Positions 51,818-61,213 of a DNA stretch of 64,000 bases are shown in pieces (the first letter of the stretch is position 1; the number at the start of each line of letters is the position of its first letter). The position numbers and the translations under genes are program-made. Source of the DNA: Hyphomicrobiales bacterium (GTDB taxonomy: Bacteria; Pseudomonadota; Alphaproteobacteria; Rhizobiales; Rhizobiaceae). The notes under the pieces were generated by a model. It did not search any database. It had not been told where the DNA came from and worked only from the letters and a program-made list of their open reading frames with translations. The DNA lies in the NCBI GenBank assembly GCA_900469955.1, contig UBYX01000008.1, positions 124,001 to 188,000 of the forward strand. The letters are read 5' to 3'.

Positions 51818-52888
51818 TCAGGCCTCCCTGCCGACGCGCCAGGAATTGGCGTAGATATTGATGGCCGCGGGATCGAAAGTGATACGGGGCTCTGCCGGGA
51901 TCTCGGCATCCTCTGATGCGACGATGGCGATCCGCTGTCCCTGGAAATCGGCGCGGACGATCCTCCGGCGCCCGATGTCCTCGATGCGGTTCACGGCGAC
52001 CGGCATGCCCTCCCGACCGATACGGATGAATTCCGGCCGGATACCAAGTTCGGCCCGGTCACCGGCCTTGACCTGAGGAGAATAACCGAGAGCGATGGTC
52101 TCGCCTCCCACGACCACGGTTGAACCATCGATGCGCGCCGGCATGACGTTCATGCCCGGGGAGCCTATGAAATAGCCGACGAATGTGTGGGTGGGACGCT
52201 CGAACAGCTCGGCAGGCGTCCCGATCTGCACGATCTGGCCGTCATACATGACCACGACCTTGTCGGCGAAGGTCAGCGCCTCCGTTTGGTCGTGCGTCAC
52301 GTAGACCATGGTGAAGCCGAACTGCTTGTGCAACCGCTTCAACTGCGAGCGCAGCACCCACTTCATGTGAGGATCGATGACGGTGAGCGGCTCGTCAAAC
52401 AGGATCGCGTTGACGTCATTGCGGACGAGACCCCGGCCGAGCGAAATCTTCTGCTTCTGGTCGGCGGTCAATCCCTGCGCCTTGCGCTTTGCCCATCCCG
52501 CGAGATCAATGATCTCCAGCATCTCGCGAACGCGGCGATCAACTTCGGCTTCCGGCACGGCGCGGTTGCGCAATGGGAAGGCCAGGTTGTCGTAAACCGT
52601 CATCGTGTCATAGATGACAGGGAATTGGAAAACCTGAGCGATATTGCGCGCCTGGGTCGACAGGTATGTCACATCCTTGCCGTCGAAGAGGATATGGCCT
52701 TCGGACGGCTGAAGCAGCCCGGAGATGATGTTCAGCAAGGTCGTCTTGCCGCAGCCGGATGGCCCAAGCAGCGCATAGGCGCCGCCGTCGTTCCATTCGT
52801 GATGGACTTCCCGCAAGGCGTAGTCCTTCGCGGACTTTGGATTGGGGGCGTAGGCGTGGCGAATGTGGTCAAGTGTGATGCGAGCCAT
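51818..52888 (-). CDS. glpT: Glycerol ABC transporter ATP-binding protein GlpT
   Basis: A 356-residue ATPase from ATG 52888 (GGGGAG upstream). Walker A GPSGCGKTT (residues 42-50), Q-loop QVFQFP, Walker B ILFDEP (D165-E166) and switch histidine H199 (YVTHDQTEAL) are intact, but the signature that should read LSGGQ is LTADQ (140-144). In the partner GlpS the opposite is true, so the heterodimer should have one canonical and one degenerate ATP site. C-terminal TOBE-type domains follow. It acts with GlpS, P and Q at the inner membrane. Confidence 0.92.
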   Translation of the reverse strand: MARITLDHIRHAYAPNPKSAKDYALREVHHEWNDGGAYALLGPSGCGKTTLLNIISGLLQPSEGHILFDGKDVTYLSTQARNIAQVFQFPVIYDTMTVYDNLAFPLRNRAVPEAEVDRRVREMLEIIDLAGWAKRKAQGLTADQKQKISLGRGLVRNDVNAILFDEPLTVIDPHMKWVLRSQLKRLHKQFGFTMVYVTHDQTEALTFADKVVVMYDGQIVQIGTPAELFERPTHTFVGYFIGSPGMNVMPARIDGSTVVVGGETIALGYSPQVKAGDRAELGIRPEFIRIGREGMPVAVNRIEDIGRRRIVRADFQGQRIAIVASEDAEIPAEPRITFDPAAINIYANSWRVGREA

Positions 52889-52901
52889 GACTTTTCTCCC
52901 C

Positions 52902-53978
52902 CTAGGCCACGGCATCAACGGCAATGGCCCGGCCATCGCTGCCAAAGGCCATCAGATGACGCGTGTCGAGGAAGAGCTCGATCTGCGTATCTGGATCGAT
53001 CTCGTGAATGCCGGCAGCCAGCATGATCCAGCGCACGCCATTATAGTCCAGATGGACGAAACTTTCCGAACCCGTGATTTCAGAGATCTGCGTGACGGCC
53101 TTCAGCGGCGCGGCGCCCTCTGTTTGCCGGCTGAGCCCCAGATGATGCGGATGAAAGGCCACGGTCATCGCTCCGTCGGATATCTTCAACAGATGTGGCG
53201 GTACGGGCAGGCGGTCGAAATCCTGATGCTGAAAAAAGGCACCGGACTTGATCACATCAATGAAATTGAGCGGTGGGTCCGCAAATGTCTTGGCGGTCAC
53301 GAGATCGGCTGGCTTGCGGTAGACGTCAATCGTTTTCCCGAACTGCGTCACCCGTCCTTCCGAAAGGGTTGCCGTATTGCCCCCGAGCAAAAGTGCCTCA
53401 GACGGCTCGGTCGTTGCGTAGACGAAAACCGCCCCAGACTGGGCAAAGATCTTCGGCAGTTCCTCGCGCAATTCCTCGCGGAGCTTGTAATCGAGGTTGG
53501 CAAGCGGCTCGTCCATCAAGACGAGACTGGCATTTTTGACGAGCGCGCGAGCCAGCGCAGTTCTCTGCTGCTGCCCACCGGAAAGATTGAGGGGCGTGCG
53601 ATCGAGATAGGGCGTCAGCTTCAGGAGGTCCGCCGCCTGCCTCACGGCCTTGTCGATCGACGCAGAATCCCTGCCCGCAATGCGCAACGGCGAGGCTATA
53701 TTTTCGTAGACCGTCAGGGCCGGGTAATTGATGAACTGTTGATAGACCATCGCGACGTTGCGTTCTTGCACGCGCACGCCGGTGACGTCGGCGCCGTCGA
53801 AGAAGACCGAGCCGCTCGTCGGCCGGTCAAGCCCAGCCATCAACCGCATCAGCGATGTCTTGCCCGCGAGCGTCGGCCCGAGCAGGACATTGAGCGTGCC
53901 TCGTTCAAAGGCAAGATCGGTCGGGTAGATGTGATAATCTCCCGCAACCATCTTGGCCACGTTTCGCAGTTCCAGCAT
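52902..53978 (-). CDS. glpS: Glycerol ABC transporter ATP-binding protein GlpS
   Basis: A 358-residue ATPase. Walker A is GPTLAGKT (residues 34-41), the signature LSGGQQQ is normal (132-138) and Walker B is VLMDEP (D156-E157). The switch-histidine position is Thr190 (YATTEPSEAL instead of YVTHDQxEA). Together with GlpT's altered signature, the site built from GlpS Walker motifs and the GlpT signature loses two catalytic features, while the other site keeps all of them. It is the first transporter gene after glpD. Confidence 0.92.
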   Translation of the reverse strand: MLELRNVAKMVAGDYHIYPTDLAFERGTLNVLLGPTLAGKTSLMRLMAGLDRPTSGSVFFDGADVTGVRVQERNVAMVYQQFINYPALTVYENIASPLRIAGRDSASIDKAVRQAADLLKLTPYLDRTPLNLSGGQQQRTALARALVKNASLVLMDEPLANLDYKLREELREELPKIFAQSGAVFVYATTEPSEALLLGGNTATLSEGRVTQFGKTIDVYRKPADLVTAKTFADPPLNFIDVIKSGAFFQHQDFDRLPVPPHLLKISDGAMTVAFHPHHLGLSRQTEGAAPLKAVTQISEITGSESFVHLDYNGVRWIMLAAGIHEIDPDTQIELFLDTRHLMAFGSDGRAIAVDAVA

Positions 53979-54020
53979 TCAGGCTCCCGTGCCTCCTCGC
54001 ACCGGGGACCACATGCCCGC

Positions 54021-55535
54021 CTAACCGACCATTCTTGTCGGTAGGGCAGCCATGTACTCCTCCAGAGATCTCGCTTCTTGTTCGGTCAGACGCAGTCCTT
54101 CCTTGGTCCTGCGCCAGAGTACATCTTGCGCCGTCATCGCCCACTCGTGCTCGATGAGATAACGCACCTCAGCTTCATAAAGGTTGCTGCCGAAATGACG
54201 GCCAAGCCCCTCGGTATCATTCACGCCATCAAGGATGACCAGGGCCTTTGTCCCGTAACGGCGTACCAGACGACGCGCATGTCCTAAACTCAGGAACCCA
54301 TGGCGCTGCATCAGTCGCCTGACCTCGGCCTCGTAACCTTCCACGGCAAAATCACCGCCTGGAAGATGGCTGCCGGCGGTCCAGGAACGTCCCTTGGAGC
54401 CTATCGCCTCCCCGATCTTCTGCAGCGCATGCTCGGAGAGACGTCGATAGGTGGTAAGCTTTCCACCGAACACGTTGAGCAGGGGCGCGCCGTTGGCCAG
54501 GTCAAGCTTCAGCACATAATCGCGGGTGGCTTCCTGGGCCTTGGAAGCGCCGTCGTCGAAGAGCGGACGGACGGCCGAATAGGTCCATACGATATCCTGC
54601 GGCGTGACGGGCTCGCGGAAATATTCGCTGGCCGCCTTGCACAGATATTCCGTCTCCTCTTCAGAGATGTGCACATCCTTGGGATCGCCGTGATAGTCAC
54701 GGTCAGTCGTACCGATCAGCGTGAAATCATCTTCATAGGGTATGGCGAAGATGATGCGATTGTCGGGGTTCTGAAAGAAATAGGCTCTCGGGCCTTCGAA
54801 CTTCTTTCGCACCACGATATGGCTGCCTTGAACCAGCCGTACATTGTGGGCCGCATTCTGCCCGAAGGCGGACCGTATCACGTGATCGACCCAGGGACCC
54901 CCGGCATTGATGAGCATGCGAGCCTGATAGGATTGCGTGCGGCCCGAGACGACATTGACGGTCTCGACGGTCCAGATCGAGTTCTCGCGCCGGGCAGATA
55001 CGACTTTCGTTCGCGGCAGGATAAGAGCCCCTCGGTCCGCAGCGTCGCGCGCGTTGAGAACGACCATGCGGGCATCGTCCACCCAGCCGTCCGAATATTC
55101 GAACGCTTTCGTAAACAGCGTCTTGAGCGGCTTGCCTGCCGGGTCGGTCCTCATATCCAAGACGGCCGTCGGCGGCAGAAGCTTCCGCCCACCGAGATGA
55201 TCGTAGAGGAAGAGCCCCATGCGAATAAGCCAGGCCGGCCTAATCCCGCCCTTGTGATAGGGGAGGACGAAACGCATCGGCCAGATGATGTGTGGCGCCA
55301 TCGCCCAAAGCACCTCGCGCTCCATGAGCGATTCGCGCACGAGCCGAAATTCGTAATGCTCGAGGTACCTCAACCCTCCATGAATGAGCTTGGTGGCTCC
55401 AGAAGACGTCCCGGAGGCAAAGTCGTCCATTTCGGCAAGCGCGACCGAATAGCCGCGCCCAACGGCATCGCGGGCTATGCCGCATCCATTGATGCCGCCG
55501 CCGATCACGAAGATATCGTGGACAATCTGGCTCAT
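54021..55535 (-). CDS. glpD: Aerobic glycerol-3-phosphate dehydrogenase GlpD
   Basis: A 504-residue FAD enzyme that oxidises sn-glycerol-3-phosphate to dihydroxyacetone phosphate at the membrane and feeds electrons to quinone. The FAD-binding start is VIGGGINGCGIARDAVGRG (residues 10-28). SGTSSGATKLIHGGLRYLEH, then TLIGTTDRDYHGDP, and NVFGGKLTTYRRLSEHAL are typical GlpD blocks. It is the first structural gene of the operon, 110 bp after glpR. A glycerol kinase gene is not in the window, so GlpK must be encoded elsewhere. Confidence 0.95.
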   Translation of the reverse strand: MSQIVHDIFVIGGGINGCGIARDAVGRGYSVALAEMDDFASGTSSGATKLIHGGLRYLEHYEFRLVRESLMEREVLWAMAPHIIWPMRFVLPYHKGGIRPAWLIRMGLFLYDHLGGRKLLPPTAVLDMRTDPAGKPLKTLFTKAFEYSDGWVDDARMVVLNARDAADRGALILPRTKVVSARRENSIWTVETVNVVSGRTQSYQARMLINAGGPWVDHVIRSAFGQNAAHNVRLVQGSHIVVRKKFEGPRAYFFQNPDNRIIFAIPYEDDFTLIGTTDRDYHGDPKDVHISEEETEYLCKAASEYFREPVTPQDIVWTYSAVRPLFDDGASKAQEATRDYVLKLDLANGAPLLNVFGGKLTTYRRLSEHALQKIGEAIGSKGRSWTAGSHLPGGDFAVEGYEAEVRRLMQRHGFLSLGHARRLVRRYGTKALVILDGVNDTEGLGRHFGSNLYEAEVRYLIEHEWAMTAQDVLWRRTKEGLRLTEQEARSLEEYMAALPTRMVG

Positions 55536-55577
55536 TCTCCCCCACTTCGAGCCGCCGGCGAGCAGCGTCTCGACCTT

Positions 55578-55630
55578 TCGAAAGTCATTCCATTAAGAAC
55601 GAAATTTTCCGAATGTCAAACGAATGTCAA
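55578..55630. promoter_or_regulatory. Repeated TTTCG / CGAATGTCAA motifs in the glpR-glpD spacer, candidate GlpR sites
   Basis: GAATGTCAA occurs twice, at 55611-55619 and 55622-55630, 11 bp apart and thus on the same helix face. TTTCGAAAGTCATTC begins near 55577. DeoR-family repressors commonly bind repeated TTTCG-type half-sites, so this is the likely glpD operator region. Confidence 0.5.
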
Positions 55631-55645
55631 GCGCACTAGAAATTA

Positions 55646-56416
55646 TCAGTTTTCTTTCGACGTCTCGATGATCGTAACACCGCTCTGCTGGCAGATTTCA
55701 CGGATGGAAGGCGAGTCGCATTGGTCGGTGATGAAGGTATGAACCTGGGAAATCTGTGCTATGCGCACCGGTGCGGTGCGTTCGAATTTTGTTGAGTCTG
55801 CGACCAGGATGACATGACGGGCATTGGCGATGATCGCCTGCGCAACTTTCACCTCCCGGAAATCGTAGTCCAGAAGCGCTCCGTCCGTATCAATCGCCGA
55901 AGCCCCGATCACCGCAAAATCCACCTTGAACTGCCGGATGAAATCGACCGCGGCCTCACCGACGATACCGCCGTCAGATTGGCGCACGACCCCGCCGGTA
56001 ATGACTACTTCGATGTCGTCCAAGAGGCGCAACCGGTTGGCGACATTGATATTGTTGGTGATCACCATCAATTCCTGATGGTGATCCAATGCTTCACCGA
56101 CGGCCTCTGTTGTCGTACCGATATTGATGAAGAGAGAGGCATTGTCAGGAATGAGGCCGGCCGCGGCAATGCCGATTGCCTGCTTTTCGGCCGCCGCAAT
56201 CTGACGCCGGGAATCATAGCGCACATTCTCGGTTCCGCGCGGGAAGGTGGCTCCACCGTGGATGCGGGTCAGAAGCTGCGCCGCGCAAAGGTCATTAAGA
56301 TCCTTGCGGATCGTCTGCGGCGTCACCTGGAATTCGCCCGCCATTTCCTCGACGAGTACCCGCCCGGCCGACTTGGCCAGCGCCACGATTTTCGATTGAC
56401 GTTCGGTTAGATGCAT
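55646..56416 (-). CDS. glpR: DeoR family transcriptional repressor GlpR
   Basis: A 256-residue repressor. The helix-turn-helix is in RVLVEEMAGEFQVTPQTIRKDL (about residues 19-40). The DeoRC sensor domain includes FINIGTTTEAVGEAL and the conserved GASAIDTDGALLDYD. It is expected to respond to glycerol-3-phosphate. It heads the glp locus on the same strand as glpD, as in other rhizobia. A perfect palindrome lies just upstream of its start. Confidence 0.9.
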   Translation of the reverse strand: MHLTERQSKIVALAKSAGRVLVEEMAGEFQVTPQTIRKDLNDLCAAQLLTRIHGGATFPRGTENVRYDSRRQIAAAEKQAIGIAAAGLIPDNASLFINIGTTTEAVGEALDHHQELMVITNNINVANRLRLLDDIEVVITGGVVRQSDGGIVGEAAVDFIRQFKVDFAVIGASAIDTDGALLDYDFREVKVAQAIIANARHVILVADSTKFERTAPVRIAQISQVHTFITDQCDSPSIREICQQSGVTIIETSKEN

Positions 56417-56424
56417 ACGAACCC

Positions 56425-56444
56425 CCCAATATCTTCATATTGGG
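56425..56444. promoter_or_regulatory. Perfect palindrome upstream of glpR
   Basis: CCCAATAT-CTTC-ATATTGGG, eight-base perfect arms with a four-base centre, ends nine bases before the glpR start codon and 65 bp after the end of the pdxA-like gene. It could be the GlpR autoregulatory site or a small hairpin in the leader. It lacks a T-run, so it is not a standard terminator. Confidence 0.5.
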
Positions 56445-56509
56445 ACGAAATGCCTTCGATCGCAAGAGGTCGCGTTTCAGGTAGCCGTTTGGTGCGCTGG
56501 CGCGTGCCG

Positions 56510-57481
56510 TCAGGCATGTGCTCCGGCTATCAGGCGAGCGTAGGAGATCGCCGACAGCATATTGACGTGGTTTGCTTTGCCGGTTCCAGCGATATCGAAG
56601 GCGGTGCCGTGATCGACGGAGACACGATCGATCGGAAGTCCGAGCGAAACGTTGACCGCGCTGTCAAAGGCGACCAGCTTGATCGGTATGTGCCCCTGGT
56701 CGTGATACTGTGCGACAACCAGATCAAATGCGCCGTTATAGGCACGCGCAAAAACCGTATCCGCCGAGATGGGCCCCACGACATCGATGCCCTTGGCGCG
56801 AGCCTGTTCGATGGCAGGGGCGAGAAATTCTGCATCCTCGGTGCCAAAAAGCCCGTTCTCGCCGCAATGCGGATTGAGGCCCGCGACGGCAATGCGAGGC
56901 GTCCTGCCGATGCGCAGGAAGTGCTGATGGCCGGCCACGATCGTCGCCAAAACACGCTCCGTCCTGGCCCGCTCGATCGCCCCTCGCAAGGAAACATGGG
57001 TGGAGACATGGATGGTATTGAGGCGTTCGGAGGCAAGCAGCATGAAGGAACTCTTCGATCCCGTGAGATGCGCCAGCAGCCCGGTATGGCCGTCGTAGTG
57101 GTGACCAGCGAGGTTCATAGCTTCCTTGTTGATCGGGGCCGTGACGATGCAGTCGACCGTGCCGGAAAGGGCCAGTTCGACTGCCCGGCGGATGTAGCGC
57201 ACCGAAGCATCGCCCGCCACGGCATCCACCTTGCCGATCTGCGGTAGCCTGCCGTCGATCGGCACTTCGTCCACAAGGATCGCACCGTCCTTCGGAGTTG
57301 GCGAGAACAACAGCGCGGTGCCGCATGCATTGTTTGCCCGCTGCAAGGCTTCCTCGGAGCCGACGACCGTGAAATTATTCCGCTCCATCTCAGGCAAGGC
57401 ACTGAGGGCCTTGACGATCACCTCCGGTCCCACGCCCGCCGGGTCGCCCAGGGTGATCGCGATACGTGTGTCCTTGCTCAT
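56510..57481 (-). CDS. PdxA family 4-phosphate dehydrogenase, PdxA2-like
   Basis: A 323-residue NAD-dependent decarboxylating dehydrogenase. ATG 57481 is supported by family length. Landmarks include [12 protein letters not shown] at the N-terminus, [20 protein letters not shown] with metal-binding His, [16 protein letters not shown], and [12 protein letters not shown]. Besides vitamin B6 synthesis, a PdxA2 branch oxidises 4-phospho-D-threonate/erythronate in acid-sugar pathways. The catabolic neighbourhood (alcohol dehydrogenase, DapA-like, transporter) favours the catabolic branch. The symbol is left empty because the branch is not proven. Confidence 0.85.
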   Translation of the reverse strand: MSKDTRIAITLGDPAGVGPEVIVKALSALPEMERNNFTVVGSEEALQRANNACGTALLFSPTPKDGAILVDEVPIDGRLPQIGKVDAVAGDASVRYIRRAVELALSGTVDCIVTAPINKEAMNLAGHHYDGHTGLLAHLTGSKSSFMLLASERLNTIHVSTHVSLRGAIERARTERVLATIVAGHQHFLRIGRTPRIAVAGLNPHCGENGLFGTEDAEFLAPAIEQARAKGIDVVGPISADTVFARAYNGAFDLVVAQYHDQGHIPIKLVAFDSAVNVSLGLPIDRVSVDHGTAFDIAGTGKANHVNMLSAISYARLIAGAHA

Positions 57482-57509
57482 TCTCAGACGCCTTTCCCTC
57501 TCCTGCCCT

Positions 57510-58643
57510 TCAATAGGCCGCCTCGTAAATCGCCAATATGTCGGCGCGCGACATCTCACGAGGATTGTTGTCGAGCAGGCGACGAATGGCGAAGGCATCG
57601 TCGGCCATGGCGCCGAGATCTTCTTGCGGCACACCGGCCTTCGACAGCTTCATCTCGATGTCGAGCGAAGCGCAGAAGGCACGCGACGCTTCGTAGACAG
57701 AACCTACCGTGCTGGATTGCGCAAGTCCCAGCGCCTCAAGCACGGCCGCGGTCTTTTGCGGAACTGCCGGCGTATTGAAGGCCAGAACGTGAGGAAAAAT
57801 CAGCGCATTGGCGGCGCCATGGGCGATATTCCAGCGCGTCCCGAGTGGATACGCTAACGCATGGCCTGCGGCGGTATTGACCGGTCCCAGACAGTAGCCT
57901 CCGTAAAGCGAGGCCAGCGCCAGACCGGCGCGCGCCTCTGCATCCTGCCCGTCGGCAACCGCCCGGGCCAGATAACGCCCGACGAGCCGCACGCCCTCAA
58001 TCGCATAAAGATCAACGATGGGGTGCGACTTGCGGTTCGTGAAGGCCTCGACGCAATGCGCCATGGCGTCGACACCCGTGGCGGCGGTAATTTTTGGCGG
58101 CACGGTGAAGGTCAGCGCCGGGTCGATGACCGCAATATCTGCGAGCATATGTATGCTCTCGACCGCCAGCTTGCTTTTCGTGGTGGGATCCGTGACGAGG
58201 GCCCTGATGCCTGCCTCGCTTCCCGTGCCGGCGGTCGTCGGCACCTGCGCCAGCGCCGCCTTCCCGTGTGCAGCAATCTTGCCGGCACCAACCACATCTG
58301 ACAGGTTTTGGCCCGAACCAGCAAGCGCGGCTGCGAGTTTTGCCAGGTCCATGGCGCTTCCACCGCCGAAACCGATGATCAGATCCGCATCCGCTGCATC
58401 CGCCGCAGCCAGCACGCGCTCCAGATCGGCGCTATCTGGCTCTGCACGAACCTCCCCGAATACGCTCACCTCTCCCTTAAGGCCAAGCAGATCTGTACGC
58501 GATGCATTGAAAGCATCCGAAACGACGAGAATCCGCCTGCATTCTCGCGACTGAGCCCAAGCACCAAGACGTTCCGCTGTCCCGACCCCCAATTCGATCA
58601 AGGCCGGCCGGATCATCGAAATCGGTGTGCTCAACATGCTCAT
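57510..58643 (-). CDS. Iron-containing alcohol dehydrogenase family protein
   Basis: A 377-residue enzyme from ATG 58643 (GGAGGAGGG upstream). The NAD-binding loop is [14 protein letters not shown]. Metal ligands are in [24 protein letters not shown] and [15 protein letters not shown]. Family III dehydrogenases reduce or oxidise a range of alcohols, lactaldehyde, glycerol and maleylacetate. It is 28 bp ahead of the pdxA-like gene. The 181 bp between it and the upstream propeller gene contains no gene and may hold its own promoter (AT-rich around 58685-58712). Confidence 0.87.
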   Translation of the reverse strand: MSMLSTPISMIRPALIELGVGTAERLGAWAQSRECRRILVVSDAFNASRTDLLGLKGEVSVFGEVRAEPDSADLERVLAAADAADADLIIGFGGGSAMDLAKLAAALAGSGQNLSDVVGAGKIAAHGKAALAQVPTTAGTGSEAGIRALVTDPTTKSKLAVESIHMLADIAVIDPALTFTVPPKITAATGVDAMAHCVEAFTNRKSHPIVDLYAIEGVRLVGRYLARAVADGQDAEARAGLALASLYGGYCLGPVNTAAGHALAYPLGTRWNIAHGAANALIFPHVLAFNTPAVPQKTAAVLEALGLAQSSTVGSVYEASRAFCASLDIEMKLSKAGVPQEDLGAMADDAFAIRRLLDNNPREMSRADILAIYEAAY

Positions 58644-58824
58644 CGGTTTACCCTCCTCCAGGGTGGCCACGGGTGCCCGCGCCAAATATATGTAAAGTTG
58701 TTATATCCACTAGGGACACTTGGCAAGCCGCGACGAGTTTTTTGACGAGTCAGCCTTAAACCGGCGGGAGCGGACGACTTCGGCGCCCGGTCCACTCGGG
58801 CAGACGAACATCCCCTTCGATTTG

Positions 58825-60018
58825 TCATTTTTTGAAAAACGACGGCTCTAGCCGGACGTATTTTATCGCGCGGCGGAAATAGGTGTAGGCAACATGAAGA
58901 GCGCCATCGGGACCTTCGACGATGGAGGGATAGGAGAATTCCCGGTTCAGCATATCCGTCGAATTGTTGCTCAAGCAGTGCCCGTCGCCAATATCAAGGT
59001 CGAACCGCGCCTCAAATGTCCTGCCGCCGTCTCGCGAGATTGCAAGGCTCAGCGGCGCACGCGGGACGCCCCAGACCGCACCCTTGCGGCCCGCAACAGC
59101 ATTCACCTGTGCCGGCACACCATCTTCGGGACCGTCGATCTCGTCATAGAGCGAATGGCGGCGCGCGTCCGACATCTCTGCATTGCTGTGATTGTAAACC
59201 ATTGCAACACTTCCATCTTTCAGCCTGACAGCCTGGATGGACGAATTGTTGTTGGGCAGTTCGGTCGCTTCCGGGGGACTCCAGCTCAGGCCGCCATCGT
59301 TTGAATGGCTACGCAATATCTGCGTGGCGAAGCGGTTGCGATAAAAGGCCACCATATCACCGCCGTCCAAGGGCACGATGTTCATATGTACCGCGCCAAG
59401 GCTCTCCGGCACCTCCACCATGTCCCAGTTGCTGCCACGATCCTTGGAGACCAGCACCGCGGCCCTGTCGATATCCCCGGTCCACCGGCGCCCCGCCTCG
59501 CTCAGGCAGCGGAAGACCGGCAACAGCCAAGTGCCGTCACCGTTGACGATCAGTGGCTGGCGTATGAATGTACCAGGAATATCGCAGAGAAGGTCGGGCG
59601 CCGAGAAGGTCCGGCCTCCATCGGTGGAGACACGTTTCCTGACAACTGCTCCATCCTGATTCCCGGATATCTGCGATGTATAAAACAGCCACACCCTGCC
59701 GTCGGGCGCTTCAAACAGCAAAGGATTCTGCTCCGACCGCAAGGGATCATCGCTTAGCTTTTCAGGTTGCGACCACGAAGTGGCTCCCGGCAGAAGCCTG
59801 GACATATAGACGGAGATATCGCCCATCCCTTCCATCGTGCCGCCGAACCAGGCGCAGGTGAGCGTCCCGTCTGCGAGAAAGGCTAGATTTGCCGCATGGT
59901 TCTGTACGCATTGGGAAGGCAGATATGCATCAACACGATCGCCGGCGTCACCGTTTACGACCATCCTTCCGGTCATCAGGGCAGGAACTTCTGCGGGGTC
60001 GAGAGCTGTCGGGGTCAT
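58825..60018 (-). CDS. Sialidase-like six-bladed propeller (Asp-box) protein, probable cytoplasmic glycosidase
   Basis: A 397-residue protein without signal peptide, from ATG 60018. Four Asp-box motifs are visible (VSTDGGRTF, VSKDRGSNWD, HSNDGGLSWS, ISRDGGRTFE), the hallmark of the sialidase/BNR propeller superfamily. ANLAFLADGTLTCAWFGGT and EFSYPSIVEGPDGALHVAYTY are also typical. The true sialidase arginine triad is not obvious to me, so sialic acid is only one possibility. It lies 14 bp after the DapA-like gene, making a two-gene unit, perhaps hydrolysis followed by aldol cleavage. Confidence 0.75.
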   Translation of the reverse strand: MTPTALDPAEVPALMTGRMVVNGDAGDRVDAYLPSQCVQNHAANLAFLADGTLTCAWFGGTMEGMGDISVYMSRLLPGATSWSQPEKLSDDPLRSEQNPLLFEAPDGRVWLFYTSQISGNQDGAVVRKRVSTDGGRTFSAPDLLCDIPGTFIRQPLIVNGDGTWLLPVFRCLSEAGRRWTGDIDRAAVLVSKDRGSNWDMVEVPESLGAVHMNIVPLDGGDMVAFYRNRFATQILRSHSNDGGLSWSPPEATELPNNNSSIQAVRLKDGSVAMVYNHSNAEMSDARRHSLYDEIDGPEDGVPAQVNAVAGRKGAVWGVPRAPLSLAISRDGGRTFEARFDLDIGDGHCLSNNSTDMLNREFSYPSIVEGPDGALHVAYTYFRRAIKYVRLEPSFFKK

Positions 60019-60032
60019 GTGGCACCCAAGGT

Positions 60033-60941
60033 TCACGGAAGTCTTGAATAGCGCGAGGAAAGCTCGCAAAACTCGGCATCGGTCAGCGGCATCAACGGCG
60101 GACGAGTGCGGCGCCAAGCACTTTCGTCCCGCTTCAAACCAATCATCGCCTTGATCGTCGGAATCTGCACATAGGCGTTGGAAAGCGACCGATAGGCATT
60201 GATGCGAGATTGGGCCGCTTCGACCTCTCCGGCCTTGGTCCCATCCGCGAACTGGTCGTACACCACACGCAGAGAACCGGCTACCAGGTTGGACGTGGCG
60301 GTAATGCAACCCGCTCCCCCCGATTGCAGGAGCGGCAACATGAGGGGATCGGCACCGGCCAAAACAGAAAAATCCGGAAGGGCCGCTGAAATCGCCTGCA
60401 TATTGGCAAGATCGCCAGAGGAATCCTTTATCCCGACAACGACTTGTGGAAACGCGCCGACGAGACGCCTCACGAGCGCCAACGAGAGCGCCACTCCCGA
60501 GATCTGGGGAATGTTGTAAAGAATAACCCGCAGCCGGGGGTCACCAATCTTCTCGATGATCTGCGCATAGGCCGTAAACAGGCCATCGTCACTCACACCT
60601 TTGTAATAGAACGGCGGCAGCATGACCACCTTGGCAACGCCGCAGGATAAGGCATGCCGGGTCAATTCAACCGTATCCCCCAAACAGACAAGCCCGGTGC
60701 CAGGCATCAGGGCCTCGGGGTCAATGCCGACGGCAATGGCCGCCTCGAGAATCGCCCGACGCTCGGTGATGGAAAAGGAATTCGCCTCTCCCGTCGTACC
60801 CAAAAGGGCCACCCCGTGGCAGCCCTCGGACAGCAGTTGTTTACAATGGCTCGAAAACAACACGAGGTCAGGCGAGCCGTCGTCGTTCAAGGGCGTGGCG
60901 GCCGCACAAAACACACCTCTTACGGCCTGCTTGTTTAACAT
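60033..60941 (-). CDS. DapA/NanA family aldolase or dehydratase
   Basis: A 302-residue (beta/alpha)8 class I enzyme from ATG 60941, preceded by GGAGGAG. The family motif LLGTTGEANSFSITERR binds the substrate carboxylate. The active-site tyrosine is in RVILYNIPQISG and the Schiff-base lysine in VVGIKDSSGD. Family members include dihydrodipicolinate synthase, N-acetylneuraminate lyase and several 2-keto-3-deoxy sugar acid aldolases and dehydratases. Context (propeller glycosidase, importer) argues for a catabolic rather than lysine-biosynthetic role. Confidence 0.85.
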   Translation of the reverse strand: MLNKQAVRGVFCAAATPLNDDGSPDLVLFSSHCKQLLSEGCHGVALLGTTGEANSFSITERRAILEAAIAVGIDPEALMPGTGLVCLGDTVELTRHALSCGVAKVVMLPPFYYKGVSDDGLFTAYAQIIEKIGDPRLRVILYNIPQISGVALSLALVRRLVGAFPQVVVGIKDSSGDLANMQAISAALPDFSVLAGADPLMLPLLQSGGAGCITATSNLVAGSLRVVYDQFADGTKAGEVEAAQSRINAYRSLSNAYVQIPTIKAMIGLKRDESAWRRTRPPLMPLTDAEFCELSSRYSRLP

Positions 60942-61128
60942 GTTCTCCTCCAATCGCGGCAACCCCACTCGCAACAGAGATAGCGTCCACGCTTTCTTCA
61001 CTTTTCTCCCCTGAAACTCCGTTGGTTGTCAACAAACAAACGACACAACGCCGGCGACCTGTCGTCTATAATGCTGTAATATAACGGTATTTTTTGCGTG
61101 TCTCACAACTGAGCGAAAAGTCTCCAGA

Positions 61129-61146
61129 TAAATATTGACATATTTA
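61129..61146. promoter_or_regulatory. Palindrome and -35-like box in the divergent dapA-like / importer control region
   Basis: TAAATAT-TGAC-ATATTTA, with seven-base perfect arms, overlaps TTGACA at 61135-61140, so a bound regulator would block a promoter firing toward the importer. No convincing -10 box at the normal distance is visible. The regulator is not encoded in the window. Confidence 0.5.
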
Positions 61147-61213
61147 CATTATCGCGGGAGTGTAACCCATCGGCGGCCGGGAGGAACGGCCGTCATTCTA
61201 TTGGGAGGTAGGG

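Noticed and set aside
54300..55742. 480-codon open frame on the + strand opposite glpD
   Set aside because: Antisense shadow of a well-conserved gene; composition is rich in Arg, Pro and His as expected for a shadow.
58740..58800. Terminator after the Asp-box gene (GCCCG/CGGGC stem)
   Set aside because: The stem is only five base pairs and no T-run follows on the - strand.
58825..60018. True sialidase and a sialic acid pathway with the DapA-like gene as NanA
   Set aside because: Asp boxes alone do not prove sialidase; no NanE, NanK or sialic acid transporter is present, so this was kept only as one possibility.
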